From contig CAMCBC010000002.1 in the NCBI GenBank assembly GCA_945872775.1, positions 1-46,491 of the forward strand: a stretch of DNA of 46,491 nt, in the 5' to 3' direction. Below the pieces are notes generated by a model. The model had not been told where the DNA came from, did no database searches, and was given only the letters and a program-made list of their open reading frames with translations. The translations under genes and the position numbers were made by a program. Source of the DNA: Spirosoma fluviale (lineage in GTDB: Bacteria > Bacteroidota > Bacteroidia > Cytophagales > Cyclobacteriaceae). Shown piece by piece: positions 9,581 through 19,699 of the stretch (positions are counted from its first letter, which is position 1; each line of letters starts with the position of its first letter).

Positions 9581-9588
9581 CAAAAATA
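9581..9588 (-). promoter_or_regulatory. -7 box for the mlaEFD operon
   Basis: On the minus strand the sequence reads TATTTTTG, a full match to TAnnTTTG. Initiation would be near 9574, giving a leader of about 10 nt before the mlaE ATG at 9563. TTTG elements upstream lie at 12 and 24 nt spacing, not at the preferred ~19-21, so the -33 element is uncertain. Confidence 0.45.
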
Positions 9589-10399
9589 AGGAATAAAATC
9601 CAAAGGATGAGCCAAAACCTGCTTTTGATCTCTTATAAAAAAACATCAAAAAATAGAAACCTGAACGTCCCGCTCCATGATGTCAAGCACCCTAAATTTT
9701 TCCTCCAAAAGCCCATTAAAATCTGGATCGTATAGGAACGATTTACAGGACGTATCCAGCCAACTTGTGGTCTAAATTCAAAGTGAAAAAATCTGCAAAT
9801 AACCCTTTCAAAATCGTTACACCATTCCAGATTTCTTTTCGAAAAAATCGAAATACAAGCTGTTCAAAATTCAAAAGCCATCTGACAAATATTGAGGTAT
9901 CAAGTCGATCCCGCGTCGAAAAAAATAGGAATGGATAAATCAAAAATCAAATGCGCGGTGAGGAGTAGAAAAGCGAGATAGAAATTCAGAGAATTAAGGA
10001 TAATAATCACTTTAGTTTAATCTAAATATTTTAGACATGGCTAATTTAGGTCCAATTAAATAACTTATAAATCTCTATAAATCAATTATTTAAGTTGATC
10101 AAACGGATTTGAGTGTTTAATTAAAAAATAAAGTCAAATTAGAAGAGCTCAAGTTCGGTCTTTAGGTATCTCTTTCTTAAAAGTAGGTCAATTTAGGGTT
10201 ATAACTCGACCTTAAACTAGTCGAACGCTCCCTCCAATTCCTCTATTTTCTCCTTTCCAACCAATCAACAATTGAGCCAAAAATTTGAAGAGCAGTCTTC
10301 CAATTTCTACTGAAATGAGGTCAGGATCCCCCTCCCCCCTCCTACTGAAATGAAGAGGGAAATCAGAAAAATAACAGCCCATTTATACTCCTTTCTCTC
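9589..10399. other. 811-bp AT-rich intergenic region without a recognisable gene
   Basis: This is the only long gap in the window. It is clearly more AT-rich than its surroundings, above all at 9990-10150. The open frames inside are short, lack family-like features and have no convincing ribosome binding site. Small structures noted: a near-palindrome TCTAAA-TAT-TTTAGA at 10021-10035, and an 11-bp direct repeat (TACTGAAATGA) at about 10308 and 10353 next to a C-rich run (10327-10350). No tRNA cloverleaf or strong terminator was recognised. It lies between the addB stop and the start of mlaE, both on the minus strand, so it could hold a small RNA or a decayed gene. Confidence 0.6.
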
Positions 10400-13237
10400 C
10401 TACCTCCCACAGAGTTCTTGGTAGGCGCAGTAGCTACATTTTTTCTTGTCCTCAGTTTGATCAAAGGGCACCAATGGATCCATGATTTCTTCCAATAGTC
10501 CTCGTAGTCCTTCCTCAAATCCTGCAGCAAACTCTCGGTAATCCGACACCTCAGAATCCTCCAATTGCAGGAATGGATTGAAGTCTTCCGAGTAGATTTC
10601 TTTGATGTTCATGATCCCCGGCTTCAGCGGAAGCCGATTGCCCGGATGTTGATACTGGTAGAAAAATGCGTACAGAAAAGTTTGCATTCCTGCCTTGTTT
10701 CTTTTCTTGTCATCCCGATCAAAAAGTGAACCCAAGGAGGGTATTTTTTTTGTATCCTTCCCTGTTTTGTAATCCAGCAGACGAACTACTCCATCCTTGA
10801 TATCCACCCGATCGATCACGCCTCCCAACTCGACTTCTTTCGTCCCCTCCTGCGTTTCGATTGACATGTGAGCGATTTGTTCTTTCTCCAAGCCAATCAC
10901 CCGGAAATCCCCATTCTTTTTGTCATAGTCCAGGATTGCTTCCATGTACTTTATCAATACCTCCCGCGCAATTTGTAGTTGCCCGGTCAATAACAGCTCC
11001 TCTCCCTCCTGCTTCTTGTACAGCTCTCGAAATGCTCGATCTACTGCTGCAGGAACCTGAGGCAGCATTCGATCAATTGAGTGCCCATCGATGTCTCGAA
11101 ATGTCTCTTCCTCCGGAATTTCATACAGAAGTTCAATCCCTTTGTGAAGTAAGATTCCAAAAGTCATGGGATCAATCGTGGTAACAACCTCTTCCGGTTC
11201 CTTTAATTCTGCCACATACCGAAGGTAAAACCGCAGGCGACAATCCAAATACATATTTAGCGCAGATGCTGAAAATCGCTTTTCAGCAGTTTCCTCACCT
11301 GCAGGCTTGAAATAGCGAGCCAAGCTTGTAAGCATGGCGGGAGTTTTTTCTAGCGTAATGGGCTGATTGGGCGTAAGATTTACAGGTACCAGCACAGACT
11401 GTGGCTTTGCAATCGGAAGTTCTACCCGCATCTGCTGAATAAATCGGCTCATTTCACTGGATTTACCCTGCTCCCCGGACGTGGCATAGATCAAGTGCAC
11501 CTCCTCTGCTCGATGGAGCAAGCGGTAAAAAGTGTAGGCATAGATGGCGTCATTTTGCTCCTGAACAGGCAAACGAAACGCTTTTCGCAGGTTAAAAGGA
11601 ATCATGGATTGAATTCCCCCGCCCGGAGGAAAGCTTCCTTCATTCACATCGCAGATGATGACGCGCTTGAAATCTAGGTTTCGAGACTCCAATACCCCCA
11701 TGACCTGCAAGCCTTGAAGCGGTTCACCTTCAAAAGGCAATTTGAGATCTCGAAACAGCTTTCGAAATAAGCTGAGCAAAAACTCTACTTTAAGTTTATT
11801 GGTGCCCCTAGCCTGGAAGATTTCCTTCACCCGATTCAATTGCTTGAAGGCTTGAAATAAATAACTTTTTTGGGTAGGGTCTTCCTGAAGTTCTTTGGCC
11901 AAAAACTGAATAATTGCAAGCAAATAATCCAAAAGTGAATCCGAACCCACTTTCTGAAATACCAAGGCAAAGAGGGTATTTTCTTTGCTGACAAGATCCA
12001 GGGGCACATCTACCCAGTTTTCATTCTGAATCTTTTGAGTGGCACCGGAAGCCCAAGCTGCATCTGCTGACTGCAGGTAGGAATAGGCCAGAAGATCCAA
12101 AACGGGTTTGTGGTAAAAGGTCACCAACCCCTCTTTACTTTTGGCATAGCGCTGCAAATCCAACACTGCATCCAAAAACGCATAAATGGGAGCATTTCGC
12201 ATGGGATAGCCCATCGTCACGTTGAGCTTGGCAATCACTTCTGGAAGCTGATGCAACACGGGAAAAAGCAACTGCTCGTCGGGGAGAATAATCACGGTCT
12301 CCTCCAAGGCCTCATCAGCTCCCACCTGCTCCAAAAGTTTCCCTACCAAATTGGCTTGATTGGTTTTTAAAGGAATGGAATGGGTATGAATTTGTGCGCC
12401 CTTGTTTTTGATTTCTGCAGGGATCTTTTCTGGGAAGGTTTTTCCCAAAATTGAGTCTTTGAGGTAGTCCCTAAAAAACAATCCTGCTTCTTGCAGTGGA
12501 TCGTCCAAGTAATAGCGGTCTACATCCCAAAAAATGGAAGCACCATGCACCTCCAGGTAATGGGTAATGATCTTTTCTTCTGCGAGCGTAAAGGCATTGA
12601 ACCCTACAAATACGAGCTGCTTATCGGGTGGAGAAATAGCGCTGGTATTTTCAGCGACCTGTCGGTACAATTGCCCCGAATAAGCCAATCCATTGGCTTG
12701 GAGCCTTGCTTGAAATCCTTGGTACAGCAATCCCAAAATTTGCCAAAACTTCAGAAAGCGTTCTTTCTCCGTTTCATTTTGCCGCTCAAAAGCCTTCCAA
12801 AACTGTGCAATCAGCGCACGTTGCTCCTCGGTGAGGAAACTTAAATCGGTTTCAAATTCCTTGATTTCCGCCAAATAGGCATACACCTGATTTACTGGAG
12901 CAAGAAATTGGTCCAAGTCATTGAAGTCCTTTAAAATCAACTCTCCCCAATGGAAAAAGCGATCAAAAGGCTCAGGATCCTTTTGCAATTGTCGGTACTC
13001 CTCATAGAGTTCAAATACCAAGGTGAGCTCATCTGTGGGTGTATTGCCTGCCAACTGGTATACCAGCTGCTCAATGGTGAGCACTTCTGGCATCCAAACG
13101 GGTTGATCAATAAGTTCCCCCAAGTACTTGGTAAAAAATAAACCTGCACGGCGGTTGGGCAATACCAGCCGAATGTCTTTCAAATCCCTTCGAGAATCCA
13201 AAAGTGCTTTAGCAGTTTCTTTCAAAAAAGGGATCAT
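10400..13237 (-). CDS. addB: AddB-like helicase/nuclease subunit with PD-(D/E)XK nuclease and Fe-S staple
   Basis: 945 residues. The C-terminal part carries a PD-(D/E)XK nuclease: GGVIDRVDIKDG and LLDYKTGK (catalytic Asp and Asp-x-Lys). Four cysteines frame it as in AddB: Cys666 (YLDCRLRFYLR) and C934-x2-C937-x5-C943 (KKCSYCAYQELCGR), matching the 4Fe-4S staple pattern. The N-terminal region is a degenerate helicase fold. AddB works with AddA to resect double-strand breaks for RecA-dependent repair. The start overlaps the end of addA by 4 bp. Subunit naming follows the AddAB family; Bacteroidota versions are often annotated only as PD-(D/E)XK nuclease family protein. Confidence 0.85.
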   Translation of the reverse strand: MIPFLKETAKALLDSRRDLKDIRLVLPNRRAGLFFTKYLGELIDQPVWMPEVLTIEQLVYQLAGNTPTDELTLVFELYEEYRQLQKDPEPFDRFFHWGELILKDFNDLDQFLAPVNQVYAYLAEIKEFETDLSFLTEEQRALIAQFWKAFERQNETEKERFLKFWQILGLLYQGFQARLQANGLAYSGQLYRQVAENTSAISPPDKQLVFVGFNAFTLAEEKIITHYLEVHGASIFWDVDRYYLDDPLQEAGLFFRDYLKDSILGKTFPEKIPAEIKNKGAQIHTHSIPLKTNQANLVGKLLEQVGADEALEETVIILPDEQLLFPVLHQLPEVIAKLNVTMGYPMRNAPIYAFLDAVLDLQRYAKSKEGLVTFYHKPVLDLLAYSYLQSADAAWASGATQKIQNENWVDVPLDLVSKENTLFALVFQKVGSDSLLDYLLAIIQFLAKELQEDPTQKSYLFQAFKQLNRVKEIFQARGTNKLKVEFLLSLFRKLFRDLKLPFEGEPLQGLQVMGVLESRNLDFKRVIICDVNEGSFPPGGGIQSMIPFNLRKAFRLPVQEQNDAIYAYTFYRLLHRAEEVHLIYATSGEQGKSSEMSRFIQQMRVELPIAKPQSVLVPVNLTPNQPITLEKTPAMLTSLARYFKPAGEETAEKRFSASALNMYLDCRLRFYLRYVAELKEPEEVVTTIDPMTFGILLHKGIELLYEIPEEETFRDIDGHSIDRMLPQVPAAVDRAFRELYKKQEGEELLLTGQLQIAREVLIKYMEAILDYDKKNGDFRVIGLEKEQIAHMSIETQEGTKEVELGGVIDRVDIKDGVVRLLDYKTGKDTKKIPSLGSLFDRDDKKRNKAGMQTFLYAFFYQYQHPGNRLPLKPGIMNIKEIYSEDFNPFLQLEDSEVSDYREFAAGFEEGLRGLLEEIMDPLVPFDQTEDKKKCSYCAYQELCGR

Positions 13238-16200
13238 AGCGCAATAATTTCAGTGGGTTCAAGGTAACAGAGGTACCCTTTTACAGGCAGCTGGGTCAAG
13301 GTTTGTACTAAAGCCATGTATTCCTTGACCTGAACTACATGGGAATCACGCTTTACTCCTGTTTTAAAATCAATGACCAATGCAGCTTCTTTGGTGATTA
13401 GAATTCGATCTGGGCGTTTCTGAATACCCCCCGGCACCAAAATCCCCTGCTCGGTCAGTGTAGGGAAGTCGGGATCAAACCAGGACTTCACCTGAGGAAG
13501 CGCAAATAGCTGCTCCAACTTAAGAGTGATTTGTGCAGCAATATCCGCTTCCCAACGTCCGTCAAAGGTGTATTCCTTGACGAGTCGAAGGGCATCCTCC
13601 AAGCCTTGGGCAGCAGCCAAAATATCGTGAATGACCACACCAAAGTCTCGCTGTTCCCGAGCACGGATCCCCTCCGAAGAGAAATCCCAAGGATAGGTCT
13701 TGGTCTGTAGCTTGGATTTCCAATCCATGCATTCCCAGCGTAGCGCTGGAGCTTGCACTAGGGCTTCACCATCCCCAGGGATCGCCGCAGGCCATTGCCC
13801 CCAATCAAAGGTCAGGGACTCCGCATTCCAGGAGGAGGAACCTTCCTCCCCAAACTGAAAGCCTCCCGAAAATAGGCTGTACAACAGGTTACCTGTTCGG
13901 GTCGGCGAGGCTTCTTTTTTAGTTTTAGAGATCGAATAGGTGCTGAAGCCGAAGACAGCCTCTTCCGCTCGGGTAAATGCGACATAAAGCATGTTGAGCG
14001 AGTCCAAATAGGACAGGCGAACCTCTTCGTCGTAGGCTCCAGCAAAATGACTGTCTTTCAAAAGGCTTTGGTGCGTCAAGGGAACCACGGTCTGCATGCC
14101 ATTTTCCGCTTCAAACGGAGCCCATAGAATAGGCGCTTGAAGACCAGAGGATACAATCCCCCAATCCATAAAGGGCATCACCACCACCTTAAATTGAAGC
14201 CCTTTGGCTTTGTGAATGGTTAGAATTCGCATCGCATCGTGATCCTCTGGGATTTTGACCGTACGCTTCTTTTTGTTGAGCTCCCACCAATCCAAAAAGC
14301 CAAGTAGATCTGCACGGTTCTTTTTTACATAATCAAAGACCGCCTCTTTGAACCCAGACACATAGCTCAGGTCCTGTTGTTTTTGTGTGAGTCCGAGAAA
14401 AGTAAGTCCCTGCTCCACCAATTCAAGTAAGGGCATCTGTTGGAAGCTCGCTTGCCGCTGCAACAATTCGGCTTCTTTCGCTTGTAGTTCAAGTGGAAGG
14501 CCTCTCACAAAAAACAGTTCATGACTCAGTGGAATGCCGTGAACCAAAGCATAGTATTGCCAAAGAGTTTTTAGCGCAACGCGATCCGAAGGAGCACTCA
14601 AATAGGTTAAAAATCCAAGCACACACTTGACTGCACTCGATTTATCGATAAACAAGGATTCTTCTGAAAGCACATCAAATCGGTAATCAGTCCCAATTTG
14701 AGTACGCTGCACCTCCATAAAAGCATCTGCTAAGATCGCACCCTGCCCGTTGGTCCGAACCAGAAAGGCAATGTCCCGCAAGTCATATCCCTGATCCTGC
14801 AGCTGCATTACCAGACCAGGAAGTTTTTCCAATGCACCCAATTCGACTTCCTCCTCGTCACCTTCTTCTTCGGCTGATTTATCCGAGCTAGTCTTTTCCG
14901 AAAACTCGAGGTGAATTTTCCCTTTGAAGGGTTCGCCTTTTTTAAACTCAGGAACCTCCTGACTTACTCCAGCAAAGGCTTGGGAAAGCTTATTTTCAGG
15001 ATCTAAGCCATAATGTCGCTCCATTCCCAGTTCCATCAGCCTTGGCAATTGCTCGAACACCGAATTGTTCAATGCGATGATGCCCGGTAAACTGCGGTAG
15101 TTGACGCTGAGATTTTTGACTTCTACAAAGTCCGGATGAATCTGCTCTTGAACTTCTGAAAGCAAAAGCTCCAATTTACCTCCACGCCAGCGATAGATGG
15201 ACTGCTTTACATCGCCGACCAGAAGATTTGTGTGCCCTGAGGCAAGGGAATTTTCCAACAGAGGCTTGAAACTCGACCATTGGAATTCGGAGGTATCCTG
15301 AAACTCATCGATCAAAAAGTGTTGGTATTGGTTCCCGATTTTTTCATACAAAAACGGGGCTTCATTTTCACGGGTGATCTCTGCTAGGAAATCATTCACG
15401 TCTGAGATCAAAAGGATCCCTTCTTCATCTTTGAGGTCTCGCAACTCTACAATCAAATTCCGAAATACTCCGAAGGCGTTTAGGTTCTTCTGGAGCGAAG
15501 TGTAGGTATTCCAAACCTTGACCTTTTCAGGCCAAGAATGCACTAGTTCGCCCAAACCCGCTGCATGTGCGTTGCGGATAGCGTTCTCTTGAGGGGATTT
15601 TTTGGTAAACCAATTGGCAGCATCTGGCAAATCCCGGTGCATAGTTACCGTATGCTCAGGAAAAGGAGATTTAGGGTTACCAAGTAGTCCAAATTTTCTA
15701 GCAAAGCTGGTGCTACTTCCTTTGAAATCAGTCCATTCCAAACCAAATCGAATCCGAATATCCTCTGCTTCCTGCCACTGCCTTTTGCCCTCCCCAATGA
15801 GTGCCTGACGAACACTAGAAATCTGTCCTTTCAGTTCGGGCAAAAATCCAGCTTGACCCACGCTTTCTTGAAACACCGCCCGGAACGCCTTAAATCGCTC
15901 CTGAAAAATCTCTTTCCCAAGACCTTTAATCCCCACGCGAATGTCCCAAGACTTTCCATCCAATAACTGCTCCTCTGCGTAGTCTATCAACCAGCTGCGT
16001 AAAGCAGGATCCTCCGCTACTTTTTCTACGATTCGGTCAACCAACTTCTCTAAGACTGCATCGGTATCCATCTCCACATCAAACTTGGCCTGCAAGTCCA
16101 TCTCTCGAGCAAAGGAGCGAATGACCTTTTGAAAGAAGGAATCGATGGTGCTGACTGCAAAATGTCCATAGCCATGAAGGATATGTAGCAGTGTCATGCG

Positions 16201-16476
16201 CGCACGAAGCATCAATTGCTCCTCATCCAAGTCCAGGTGCCTCATCAGTTCGTCATCCAAGGATTCTCCCGGCTTCACCACCCTGCTTAGACGCTCCAAA
16301 ACCTCCACGATACGCTCCTTCATTTCCTGGGTGGCCTTATTGGTAAAGGTCACTGCCAAAATCTGCCGGTACCCTGACTTGGGATTTTTCAACGCTAACT
16401 TCAGGTATTCCAAGGTTAGCGTATAGGTCTTGCCCGAACCAGCCGAGGACCTGTAGAGTAGAAAGGGTTTGGTCAT
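13234..16476 (-). CDS. addA: AddA-like UvrD/RecB-type helicase-nuclease
   Basis: 1080 residues from ATG 16476 (MTKPFLLYRSSAG). SF1A helicase motifs in order: Walker A SSAGSGKT (residues 10-17), TFTNKATQEMKERI (motif Ia), DEFQDTSEFQW (motif II), GDVKQSIYRWRGG (motif III), NYRS (motif IV), ILTIHKAKGLQFKVV (motif V) and LYVAFTRAEE (motif VI). A C-terminal nuclease domain has RPDRIL and VIDFKTG (catalytic Asp and Lys). Partner of the overlapping addB gene. It is a 3'-5' translocase that processes broken DNA ends. An in-frame upstream Met at 16518 gives 14 extra residues without family similarity, so it was not used. Confidence 0.92.
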   Translation of the reverse strand: MTKPFLLYRSSAGSGKTYTLTLEYLKLALKNPKSGYRQILAVTFTNKATQEMKERIVEVLERLSRVVKPGESLDDELMRHLDLDEEQLMLRARMTLLHILHGYGHFAVSTIDSFFQKVIRSFAREMDLQAKFDVEMDTDAVLEKLVDRIVEKVAEDPALRSWLIDYAEEQLLDGKSWDIRVGIKGLGKEIFQERFKAFRAVFQESVGQAGFLPELKGQISSVRQALIGEGKRQWQEAEDIRIRFGLEWTDFKGSSTSFARKFGLLGNPKSPFPEHTVTMHRDLPDAANWFTKKSPQENAIRNAHAAGLGELVHSWPEKVKVWNTYTSLQKNLNAFGVFRNLIVELRDLKDEEGILLISDVNDFLAEITRENEAPFLYEKIGNQYQHFLIDEFQDTSEFQWSSFKPLLENSLASGHTNLLVGDVKQSIYRWRGGKLELLLSEVQEQIHPDFVEVKNLSVNYRSLPGIIALNNSVFEQLPRLMELGMERHYGLDPENKLSQAFAGVSQEVPEFKKGEPFKGKIHLEFSEKTSSDKSAEEEGDEEEVELGALEKLPGLVMQLQDQGYDLRDIAFLVRTNGQGAILADAFMEVQRTQIGTDYRFDVLSEESLFIDKSSAVKCVLGFLTYLSAPSDRVALKTLWQYYALVHGIPLSHELFFVRGLPLELQAKEAELLQRQASFQQMPLLELVEQGLTFLGLTQKQQDLSYVSGFKEAVFDYVKKNRADLLGFLDWWELNKKKRTVKIPEDHDAMRILTIHKAKGLQFKVVVMPFMDWGIVSSGLQAPILWAPFEAENGMQTVVPLTHQSLLKDSHFAGAYDEEVRLSYLDSLNMLYVAFTRAEEAVFGFSTYSISKTKKEASPTRTGNLLYSLFSGGFQFGEEGSSSWNAESLTFDWGQWPAAIPGDGEALVQAPALRWECMDWKSKLQTKTYPWDFSSEGIRAREQRDFGVVIHDILAAAQGLEDALRLVKEYTFDGRWEADIAAQITLKLEQLFALPQVKSWFDPDFPTLTEQGILVPGGIQKRPDRILITKEAALVIDFKTGVKRDSHVVQVKEYMALVQTLTQLPVKGYLCYLEPTEIIAL

Positions 16477-16596
16477 AGAAAAAAAATTGAACTCGAATAT
16501 AGCCAACTCGAGACGCAATCGCTTTCAGGAAATTCTAATTTGACAAGAATTGTCGGTTTTCAGAAGAGAAGAAACCTAAGCGTTTCTTTCCTCGGA

Positions 16597-19542
16597 TCAG
16601 CGCTTCAACGCGTTCCACAAGATCTCAATGGGATGCAAAGCCCTCCTACCGGTACCATCACTGATTTGGTGACGACAGGAGGTGCCTGGAGCTGCGATCA
16701 AGGTATCTACCTCTGCCTTTCGAACTGCAGGAAACAAGACCAATTCCCCAATTTGCTGGGATACGGCAAAATGCTCTGCCTCATAGCCAAAGGAGCCCGC
16801 CATCCCACAGCATCCGCTCGGGATGGTTTCAACCACATAATTAACTGGGATTGAGAGAATCTTTTGTGTCCAAGAAAGCGAAGAAAGCGCCTTTTGATGG
16901 CAATGCCCATGCAACTTGATTTTTTGCGCACGCGTGGTGAATTCCTCCGATTTGATATTGCCTGCGGCCACTTCCTTACCCAAAAACTCATCGATGAGCT
17001 GTGCGTGGAATTTGAGCTTTTTAGCTCCCTCCACCCATTCTGGACCCACAATGCGGGGGTATTCGTCCCGGAAACTTAAAATTGCCGAAGGTTCCAACCC
17101 AATCAAGGTTGTATTGCCATCAATCAAGTTTTCAAAAATGCGCACATTGGCTTCTGCATGTTTCTTCGCCTTGAGCAGCAATCCTTTGGAGAGTGCGGAG
17201 CGCCCACTTTCTTCATGATCCACAACCTTCACCTCGTAGCCCAACTTTTTCAATAGCGAAATGGCCTTGATTCCGATTTGGGTATCGTTGTAATTGGTAA
17301 ACTCATCCACAAAAAAGTATACCGTCTTGATCATCTTTGGCGGTGCCGGAAGAATGTGGTAATTATTTTTATACCAAGCTCTCAAGCTTACCGAACTGAT
17401 CTCAGGCAAATTTCGGGTGGGAGCCACGCCAAGAATGGCCTTCAAGATCCCGCCAGTGAGAAAATTGGTCAATAAAAAGTTAGTTACCACTGGAAGCAAA
17501 GAACCCATCTGGTTCAGTTCATTGATGTAGGCGAAAGCCTTGGATCGAAGCGGTATTCCATGCGTCTTTTGGTACTGGTACAGGAATTCCGCCTTCATGC
17601 TGGACATGTCGACATTGGATGGACACTCTGCTGTGCATCCTTTGCAACTCAAACAAAGGTCCAATGCCTCCTTGATCTCAGGATGATCAAAGGCATTTTC
17701 TTTTTTGTCAAGTGTCAGAAACTCGCGTAGTGTATTGGCACGACCACGAACAGAATCCCGCTCGTTGCGAGTAGCCATAAAGGAGGGGCACATCGTGCCT
17801 CCTGATCCAGGTAGCTTGCGGCAATCGCCTGAACCGTTACACTTCTCTGCTAGCCTTAAGATGCCTCCAGCCGCAGAAAAATCAAATACAGTCTCCGGAT
17901 CCGGGGTATGCATCCCGATCTCGTAGCGAAGAAACTGGTTCATCGGAGCCGCATCCACAATTTTTCCTGGATTGAAGATATTTTTGGGATCCCAGGTATA
18001 CTTGATGCGTCGGAAGAGCTGGTAATTTTTATCCCCTACCATCATCGGAATGAAGGCTGCTCTTACGCGCCCATCTCCATGCTCACCTGATAGCGAGCCT
18101 TGGTATTTCTTGACCAATTTGGCAGAAGCAAGTGAGATCTGGTAAAACTCCTCCACATCTTCGGCCTTTTTCAAGTCCAAAATGGGGCGCATGTGAATTT
18201 CTCCAGCGCCGGCATGTGCATAGTGAACTGGGTTTTGGTTAAACCCTGCCAATATCCCATCCAACTCATCGATGTAGTCTGCCAAATCCGTGATGTCCAC
18301 AGCCGTGTCCTCAATACAGGCCACCGCCTTGGGATCTCCAGGGATATTTCCAAGAAGACCTAGTCCTGCGGCTCGAAGTGCCCAGGCAGAAGCTACTTTT
18401 TCGGGTTCAATGATGGGATAGGCATAGCCATAGCCTGCAACTTTCAAGTCCGCAATCAAGGCCTCTCCCTTTGCCATGGCTTCTTCCAAGGTCTTTCCTC
18501 TAAACTCAATCATGAGGAGTGCTTTGGGATCTCCCTCCACGAAGTAGCGGTTTTTGGAGTACTCGATACTTTCCTTGGTGCAGTCTAGGATTATTTTATC
18601 CATCAACTCTACGGCAGTAACCTCGTGCTTCATTGCCACTTGGGCCGACTTCATGCTCTCGTGGATACTTTCAAAATGTGCTGCGACCACGATCTCGATG
18701 GGATCTGGAAGTGGATCTAGGCTAATTTTTATCTCGGTAGTTACCGCCAAGGTCCCTTCCGAACCGGACAAGAGCTTGCAAAAATTGAAATTCTCCGTTC
18801 CCTCAAATTGGGAAGCTTTCAAAAGCTCATCCACCGCATATCCTGTATTGCGGCGGTGAATGGATTTTTTGGGAAATTGGGCATGGATTTCAGCTCTAGC
18901 CTCTGGAAGGCTTAGCTCTTCAAATGCCTGGCGATACAAGGTCCCCTCCAAATCTTTTTGTCCACACTTATGCTTAAAATCTTCAGTAGATAGGGCTCGA
19001 AAAACAACTTTTTTTCCATCGCTGAGGATGGTATTTAAGGATATCACCTTGTCTCGGGTGACGCCATATACGATGGAAGTAGTACCGGAAGAATTGTTGC
19101 CCACCATCCCGCCGATCATCGCACGATTGGCAGTGGAAGTGATGGGGGAGAAAAATAAGCCATGCGGCTTCAAAAAGCGGTTCAATTCATCTCGAACCAC
19201 CCCCGGCTGAACCCGCACCCAACGCTCTTCGGTATTCACTTCCAGGATTTGGTTGAAATGAGTAGACACATCCACTACGATACCATTGCCAACGCACTGC
19301 CCTGCAAGTGAGGTTCCCGCCGTACGTGGGATCAGAGAGGTGCCCTGCTCAGTAGCAAAGGCAATTAATTTCTGAATATCCTTCTCCGTCTTGGGAAAAG
19401 CAACAGCCAATGGAAGCTCCCGATATACCGAAGCATCGGTCGCATAGAGCGTTTGGGTCAATCGATCCCAGTGAAGTGTACCCTCCAATTGGGTCGCTAA
19501 ATTTTCTAAAAAAGGAATTAGGTTGGGCTGGTCTGAAGGCAT
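16597..19542 (-). CDS. FAD-linked oxidase fused to Fe-S/CCG domain (YdiJ-like 2-hydroxyacid dehydrogenase)
   Basis: 981 residues from ATG 19542 (MPSDQPNL). The N-terminal half is a PCMH-type FAD domain (LIPRTAGTSLAGQ, PITSTANRAMIGGMVGNNSSGT) followed by a FAD-oxidase C domain containing SGEHGDGRVRA. The C-terminal half holds 4Fe-4S motifs (CNGSGDC...MCPSFMAT; CLSCKGCTAECPSNVDMSSMKAEFL) and CCG motifs (HGHCHQKAL, IPSGCCGMAGSFGYE). This layout matches the E. coli YdiJ / D-lactate dehydrogenase-like fusion that oxidises a D-2-hydroxyacid (2-hydroxyglutarate, lactate or glycolate) and passes electrons through the clusters. The substrate is not decided by sequence alone. It lies 120 bp upstream of addA on the same strand. 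Confidence 0.88.
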   Translation of the reverse strand: MPSDQPNLIPFLENLATQLEGTLHWDRLTQTLYATDASVYRELPLAVAFPKTEKDIQKLIAFATEQGTSLIPRTAGTSLAGQCVGNGIVVDVSTHFNQILEVNTEERWVRVQPGVVRDELNRFLKPHGLFFSPITSTANRAMIGGMVGNNSSGTTSIVYGVTRDKVISLNTILSDGKKVVFRALSTEDFKHKCGQKDLEGTLYRQAFEELSLPEARAEIHAQFPKKSIHRRNTGYAVDELLKASQFEGTENFNFCKLLSGSEGTLAVTTEIKISLDPLPDPIEIVVAAHFESIHESMKSAQVAMKHEVTAVELMDKIILDCTKESIEYSKNRYFVEGDPKALLMIEFRGKTLEEAMAKGEALIADLKVAGYGYAYPIIEPEKVASAWALRAAGLGLLGNIPGDPKAVACIEDTAVDITDLADYIDELDGILAGFNQNPVHYAHAGAGEIHMRPILDLKKAEDVEEFYQISLASAKLVKKYQGSLSGEHGDGRVRAAFIPMMVGDKNYQLFRRIKYTWDPKNIFNPGKIVDAAPMNQFLRYEIGMHTPDPETVFDFSAAGGILRLAEKCNGSGDCRKLPGSGGTMCPSFMATRNERDSVRGRANTLREFLTLDKKENAFDHPEIKEALDLCLSCKGCTAECPSNVDMSSMKAEFLYQYQKTHGIPLRSKAFAYINELNQMGSLLPVVTNFLLTNFLTGGILKAILGVAPTRNLPEISSVSLRAWYKNNYHILPAPPKMIKTVYFFVDEFTNYNDTQIGIKAISLLKKLGYEVKVVDHEESGRSALSKGLLLKAKKHAEANVRIFENLIDGNTTLIGLEPSAILSFRDEYPRIVGPEWVEGAKKLKFHAQLIDEFLGKEVAAGNIKSEEFTTRAQKIKLHGHCHQKALSSLSWTQKILSIPVNYVVETIPSGCCGMAGSFGYEAEHFAVSQQIGELVLFPAVRKAEVDTLIAAPGTSCRHQISDGTGRRALHPIEILWNALKR

Positions 19543-19699
19543 CTTCAAAATTAGCTTTCTAAAGGAAATTTTTACGAACAAAAAATAAAAATATGCACTT
19601 TTGGGAGGTAAAAGTCTTGTGCCAGGAAATGTTGCTGAAGGATTCAGAATCAACTACCTGCCCAAGAATTTTAGTTTTTCGGTTTCAACCACAGCCCTT

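Noticed and set aside
9743-9943. Minus-strand 66-codon frame in the AT-rich gap
   Set aside because: Aromatic-rich with no recognisable pattern, no convincing ribosome binding site and no coupled neighbour.
10308-10363. Direct repeat TACTGAAATGA as possible attachment site or IS boundary
   Set aside because: Only 11 bp, with no transposase, integrase or inverted ends nearby.
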